NCBI GenBank assembly: GCA_023420795.1
Contig: JAEZVM010000120.1
Coordinates: forward strand, 1 to 10,468
From: Pseudomonadota bacterium
Lineage (GTDB): Bacteria; Pseudomonadota; Gammaproteobacteria; Burkholderiales; Burkholderiaceae_D
Direction of reading: 5' to 3'
DNA: 10,468 bases
A program made the translations under genes and the position numbers. Shown one piece after another: positions 7,014 to 10,468 of this stretch. Under the pieces are notes generated by a model. The model searched no databases and was not told the origin of the DNA. It was given only the letters and a program-made list of their open reading frames with translations. Position 1 is the stretch's first letter, and each line of letters opens with the position of its first letter.

Positions 7014-8474
7014 ATGCAAAGCACTCATTCCTCAGTATCCGGGCGACGTGTGACGCTCTCTCGCCATTTGCCGCCGCGCGGCCATGCGGGCCCGGCCTTG
7101 ATCGCCGGCGTGTGCGCGCTCCTGCTTTCCGGCTGTGCTGATGTCAGTATGAAGGAATACCGGCGTCCCGATGCGCCTCTCAAGTCTTCGTGGTCGAAGC
7201 CGACCGACGTGTCGGCGGCGGAAACCATACGGCCGGACTGGTGGAAGGAATTCCATGATCCTTATCTCGACGAACTGGTGAACAAGGCGATTGCTAGCAA
7301 TATCGACTTGAGGGTTCTTGCCGCGCGCATCCAGGTCGCAGGCGCAGCGGTCGGCGAGGCGCGCGCGGGCGCGTTGCCGACGCTGGATGCAGGCATAGGC
7401 GCGAGCTTCGAGAAGAGCACCGGGCAGAAATTCTCCAAGCAGTTCAACCTCGGCACGCAGGTCAACTGGGACATCGATGTCTGGGGCAGGGTGGAAAAGG
7501 GCGTGCAGGCACAGACCGCCGAGTACCGCGCTTCGGAGGCGGACTGGCGCGCCGGCTATTTGACGCTGGTGTCGAACGTCTCCACCACGTATTTCCAGAT
7601 ACTCCAGTTCGACGAGCAGATCGCCCAGCAGGAACAGACGCTGGCAAAGAACAAGCAGATCCTGGGCATCTATGAATCGATGCACGAGAACGGCCTGCTG
7701 CCGAATACCCGCGTGCTGCAGCAGCGCGCCGAGATCAATCGGTTGACCAATGACCTGCTGGAACTGCGCCGTGCGCGCGATCTCGCGGGCAATGGGCTGG
7801 CCACGCTGCTCGGCGTGCCGGCAGGCGACTTGCGCGTGCCGGTGGGACGGCTGCAGGGCAGGGTGCAGTTGCCGGCCGTACCCGCCAGCCTGCCGTCCGA
7901 CCTTCTGAAACGCCGGCCCGATATCGTTGCTGCGGAATATCGCGTGCTGCAGGCCTACGATCTGGTCGGTCAGGCCAAGCTCGCACAGCTGCCTTCGATC
8001 AGCCTGACCGGGCGCGGCGGTACATCGAGCTTCGCGCTCACCGACCTGCTGAAGTCGTTCACCTTCGGCCTGCTCCCGAGCATCAACATTCCGATTTTTG
8101 ATCCGAGCATCAAGGCGCGCGTGAAAACCAGCGAGGCGCAGAACAAGGTGGTCGAGGAGGAGTACCGGCGCACGGTAATCACTGCGTTCGAGGAAGTCGA
8201 GAATGCGCTGGTCAATCTGGAAGCGCACAAGAAGCAGAGGACCGAGCTGCAGCAGCAGATCGATCACCTGAAGGTGGTGGCCGCGCAGACCGATGCGCAG
8301 CTGACGGAAGGCGTCGTGTCGCAGCTCGACGTGTTCGAGACGGAACGATCGCTGCTGGCGGCGCAGCTGGCGCTGCTAGCGAACCACCAGCAAATCCTGT
8401 CCGACACGGTAACGCTGTACAAGGCGCTCGGCGGCGGCTGGCCGGCCGTGGAAGTGGGCAATGCCAGCAGATAG
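7014..8474 (+). CDS. Outer-membrane channel lipoprotein, OprM/NodT family
   Basis: This 486-residue protein is the outer-membrane part of a tripartite efflux or type I export system; trimers form a beta-barrel plus periplasmic tunnel. A lipoprotein signal ends in LLSGC with the lipidated Cys at position 41. Two outer-membrane efflux repeats follow (about 90-285 and 300-480). Typical features are the 'WWKEFHDPYLDELV' entry, 'NWDIDVWGR', 'LLKRRPDIVAAE' and a final 'LYKALGGGW'. The start is uncertain: ATG 7014 has GGTGG (7005-7009); ATG 6972 overlaps the preceding stop as ATGA; GTG 7050 would give a more usual 28-residue signal. The gene is translationally close to both neighbours. Its usual partners, a membrane-fusion (HlyD/AcrA) protein and an inner-membrane pump, are not in the window, so substrate and pump class are unknown. 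Confidence 0.9.
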   Translation: MQSTHSSVSGRRVTLSRHLPPRGHAGPALIAGVCALLLSGCADVSMKEYRRPDAPLKSSWSKPTDVSAAETIRPDWWKEFHDPYLDELVNKAIASNIDLRVLAARIQVAGAAVGEARAGALPTLDAGIGASFEKSTGQKFSKQFNLGTQVNWDIDVWGRVEKGVQAQTAEYRASEADWRAGYLTLVSNVSTTYFQILQFDEQIAQQEQTLAKNKQILGIYESMHENGLLPNTRVLQQRAEINRLTNDLLELRRARDLAGNGLATLLGVPAGDLRVPVGRLQGRVQLPAVPASLPSDLLKRRPDIVAAEYRVLQAYDLVGQAKLAQLPSISLTGRGGTSSFALTDLLKSFTFGLLPSINIPIFDPSIKARVKTSEAQNKVVEEEYRRTVITAFEEVENALVNLEAHKKQRTELQQQIDHLKVVAAQTDAQLTEGVVSQLDVFETERSLLAAQLALLANHQQILSDTVTLYKALGGGWPAVEVGNASR

Positions 8475-8481
8475 GCAGCAG

Positions 8482-10468
8482 ATGAGCGGACTGCATCAAA
8501 GCCAGCGAAGCACCGGCGAAGCGACGGTCGCCGACAGCCGCCTGACCACCGAGCAGACATTCGATATCGTGCTCAAGCCGATCTCGCGTCCCGAGCTGGG
8601 CGACATCCGCATCGACGAAGAACTATTCGCCATTGGCCGTACCGAGGCGCCGTTCGCCTCCTATGCGCCGGAACTGGTCGCCGACCTGTCGCGCCGGCAC
8701 GCGCGCATCTTCTCCGAATATGGCACTGTCTACATCGTGGACCTTGGCAGCAAGAACGGCACCACGGTCAACGGCGCGGACATCCGGCAGAAGACCGCGA
8801 TACTGCGCGACGGCGATGAGATCTGCCTCGGCGGCACGCTGGCATATAAGGTGAAACTGGGCGTGCGCCTGCAGGCGCCGCAACGCACCGAAAAACTGGT
8901 CAGCCTGACTCTGCAGCCGGAACATTCGGAACTGGGCATACAGCCTATCGTGGTGAAACAGTTCCCGTTCCTGATCAGTAAGGCCGACGACGTGTTTGCC
9001 CGCTACAAGAACGACTACCCGCATCAGGTGAACTACATCTCGCGCCGTCACGCGCATATCTTCCTGAAGGGCGGCGCGCCTTTCGTCGAGGACCTCGGCA
9101 GCACCAACGGCACTTTCGTATCCGGCAAGCGCCTCGACGAACATGCGGTTGCGCTGCAGGATGGCGACGTGCTCGCGTTCGGCGGGCATCACTTCGTGTA
9201 CAAGGTCAGCCTGCAGAAGGAGGAGCATGCGGTCGATAGGACCGTGACGAAACTGAGCCAGTCGGTGCGTGGCCCCGCGCAGGCGCCTGCGCTGAACGCG
9301 GACAAGACCACCTTCGTCGCAGCCGCCGACTCCTTCCTCGACATCTTCTGCGTCGATCAGGCGCAGCCGCAGGACGAGGAAATCAACGAGGAAGATGCGA
9401 AGCCGCAGGCAGATGCCGACGGCGATGCCGGCAAGCGACCCGCACGGAGCAAGGCCGCAATTTTCGCTTCCGAAATTGCCTCTGCATTTGTCGGCAGTGA
9501 TCGCTCCGGCATGAAACGCTCGTTCCGCTGGGGCATGGCGCTCGCGGCAATGCTCGTCGTAGCCGGGCTGCTGATGTACCTGGTGGGCACACCGGAGCGC
9601 CGGATGAAAAACCTGTTGGACAGCGGCGACTATGCGCAGGCAGCCACCGTGGCCAGCCAGTACCTGGAACGCAATCCCGGCGACGAGACGTTCAGGGCGC
9701 TCGGAACGGAAGCGCTGCTGAAGGCGCAGGTCCCGAAATGGCTGGCACTCATCAAGGCGGGCGAATTCGGCAAGGCGAATGCCGTTCTCGCCGACATGAA
9801 GCAACAGGGGCAGGGCAATGCCGATATCCCGGCCTTGATCGGCGAGCTGGAATGGATGGGTAATCTGGAACAGTTCGTCGCGAGCAGGGGCGGCGTCGAT
9901 GCACCTATCCGCATCTATGCCGACGAGCAAAGGATGAAGGCGCTGCTCAAGCAATGGAGCGACGACACGCAGGCGCACCAGCGGGCCTTCGTGGCGATCT
10001 CGTCGCATGTGCCGGCGTTCCGCGACCCGTATGCGCAGACGCTCAGCCATTTGCGCAAGCTGCAGAGTGATGACTCGGTTTACCTTGCCGCGATCGAGCG
10101 CCTGAAGACCGCCATCACGACCGAGCTGAACAAGGAGCATCCGGATGGGCTGGACGCGATACTGAAGGAATACGCGGAAAAGTATCCGCGGCTCGGCGGG
10201 CTGGACAGCGTGCGGCAGGATGCGCGTCTTTACACCGAAATGCAGAACGAGGTGTATGCGAGGCGGCTGGGCCGGATCGTCACGTTGCTGGAGAAGGCAA
10301 AGTTTGCGACGCCGCCCTTCCAGGCACGCTTTCGCGCGCTGACTTCAAGCAGCCAGTTTCCTCCGCCAGAGGTGGTGCGGCAGTATCAGGCGGTATCGAA
10401 GGCATGGCGCGCAGGCGACCTACAGCAGGCGTTTGCCGGGCTGCAGGCAATGAGCAACGGCCCGTGGG
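8482..10468 (+). CDS. Tandem-FHA transmembrane protein (3' end outside window)
   Basis: The frame is open for 662 codons to the window edge, so the protein is incomplete. The ATG at 8482 lies 7 bp after the channel gene's stop (AGG at 8473-8475). An in-frame ATG at 8461 with GGAAG upstream is an alternative that would overlap the channel gene. Two FHA domains occupy about 25-130 and 135-245. FHA1 has G52-R53, S70-R71-R72-H73 and N92-G93. FHA2 has S187-R188-R189-H190 and N209-G210, but S166-K167 in place of the usual GR. A Thr-containing acidic linker (about 250-345) precedes one membrane segment (about 350-368). The remainder is predicted periplasmic and alpha-helical, TPR-like at its start ('LLDSGDYAQAATVASQYLE' near 378). 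No enzyme motif is seen. It likely reads phosphothreonine in the cytoplasm and passes the state across the membrane, comparable in part to Fha-type proteins (inference). Confidence 0.85.
   Translation, partial: MSGLHQSQRSTGEATVADSRLTTEQTFDIVLKPISRPELGDIRIDEELFAIGRTEAPFASYAPELVADLSRRHARIFSEYGTVYIVDLGSKNGTTVNGADIRQKTAILRDGDEICLGGTLAYKVKLGVRLQAPQRTEKLVSLTLQPEHSELGIQPIVVKQFPFLISKADDVFARYKNDYPHQVNYISRRHAHIFLKGGAPFVEDLGSTNGTFVSGKRLDEHAVALQDGDVLAFGGHHFVYKVSLQKEEHAVDRTVTKLSQSVRGPAQAPALNADKTTFVAAADSFLDIFCVDQAQPQDEEINEEDAKPQADADGDAGKRPARSKAAIFASEIASAFVGSDRSGMKRSFRWGMALAAMLVVAGLLMYLVGTPERRMKNLLDSGDYAQAATVASQYLERNPGDETFRALGTEALLKAQVPKWLALIKAGEFGKANAVLADMKQQGQGNADIPALIGELEWMGNLEQFVASRGGVDAPIRIYADEQRMKALLKQWSDDTQAHQRAFVAISSHVPAFRDPYAQTLSHLRKLQSDDSVYLAAIERLKTAITTELNKEHPDGLDAILKEYAEKYPRLGGLDSVRQDARLYTEMQNEVYARRLGRIVTLLEKAKFATPPFQARFRALTSSSQFPPPEVVRQYQAVSKAWRAGDLQQAFAGLQAMSNGPW

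Noticed and set aside
8623..10140. Long minus-strand open frame (505 codons) opposite the tandem-FHA gene
   Set aside because: It is an antisense shadow of high-GC coding sequence. The plus strand encodes clear FHA motifs (SRRH, NG) over the same bases.

Overview
The window looks like a chromosomal segment of a high-GC Gram-negative bacterium. The envelope features are Gram-negative: an outer-membrane channel lipoprotein, periplasmic signal peptides and transmembrane kinase/FHA proteins. The protein families and gene style suggest a betaproteobacterium of the order Burkholderiales (Oxalobacteraceae-like). That placement is inference from resemblance, not from a marker gene. I see no tRNA, rRNA, CRISPR array, transposase or insertion sequence.

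Layout. At the far left (1-56, minus strand) is only the first 18 codons of a small protein. Its start resembles Burkholderiales leader-type peptides. A good match to a sigma-54 (-24/-12) promoter lies about 65 bp upstream of its start codon. The 57-491 gap is otherwise regulatory-looking, with an 8-bp inverted repeat and AT-rich patches. Next come a transmembrane Ser/Thr protein kinase with a periplasmic DUF4384-like domain (492-2549, +) and, convergent to it, an exported formylglycine-generating-enzyme-like (SUMF1 fold) protein that lacks the catalytic cysteines (2580-3851, -). Divergent from that gene is a tandem pair of secreted, histidine-rich DUF4399 paralogues (4050-4469 and 4498-4935, +).

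The right half is one tightly packed plus-strand operon. It holds an FHA-GAF-HD-GYP predicted cyclic-di-GMP phosphodiesterase (5038-6975), an OprM/NodT-type outer-membrane channel lipoprotein (7014-8474), and a membrane protein with two cytoplasmic FHA domains that runs off the right edge (8482-10468).

How the genes may work together. Kinase, periplasmic SUMF1-like protein and FHA proteins are the ingredients of the threonine-phosphorylation pathway known from type VI secretion (PpkA, TagR, Fha1 in Pseudomonas). No T6SS structural gene is visible here. Instead the cluster contains an outer-membrane export channel and a c-di-GMP hydrolase bearing its own FHA domain. The most interesting reading is a phospho-threonine and c-di-GMP signalling module governing an envelope or type I-like export function, possibly for the small leader peptide encoded at the left edge. 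That reading is a hypothesis. The individual domain calls are solid, but the link between them rests on proximity and on partial analogy.
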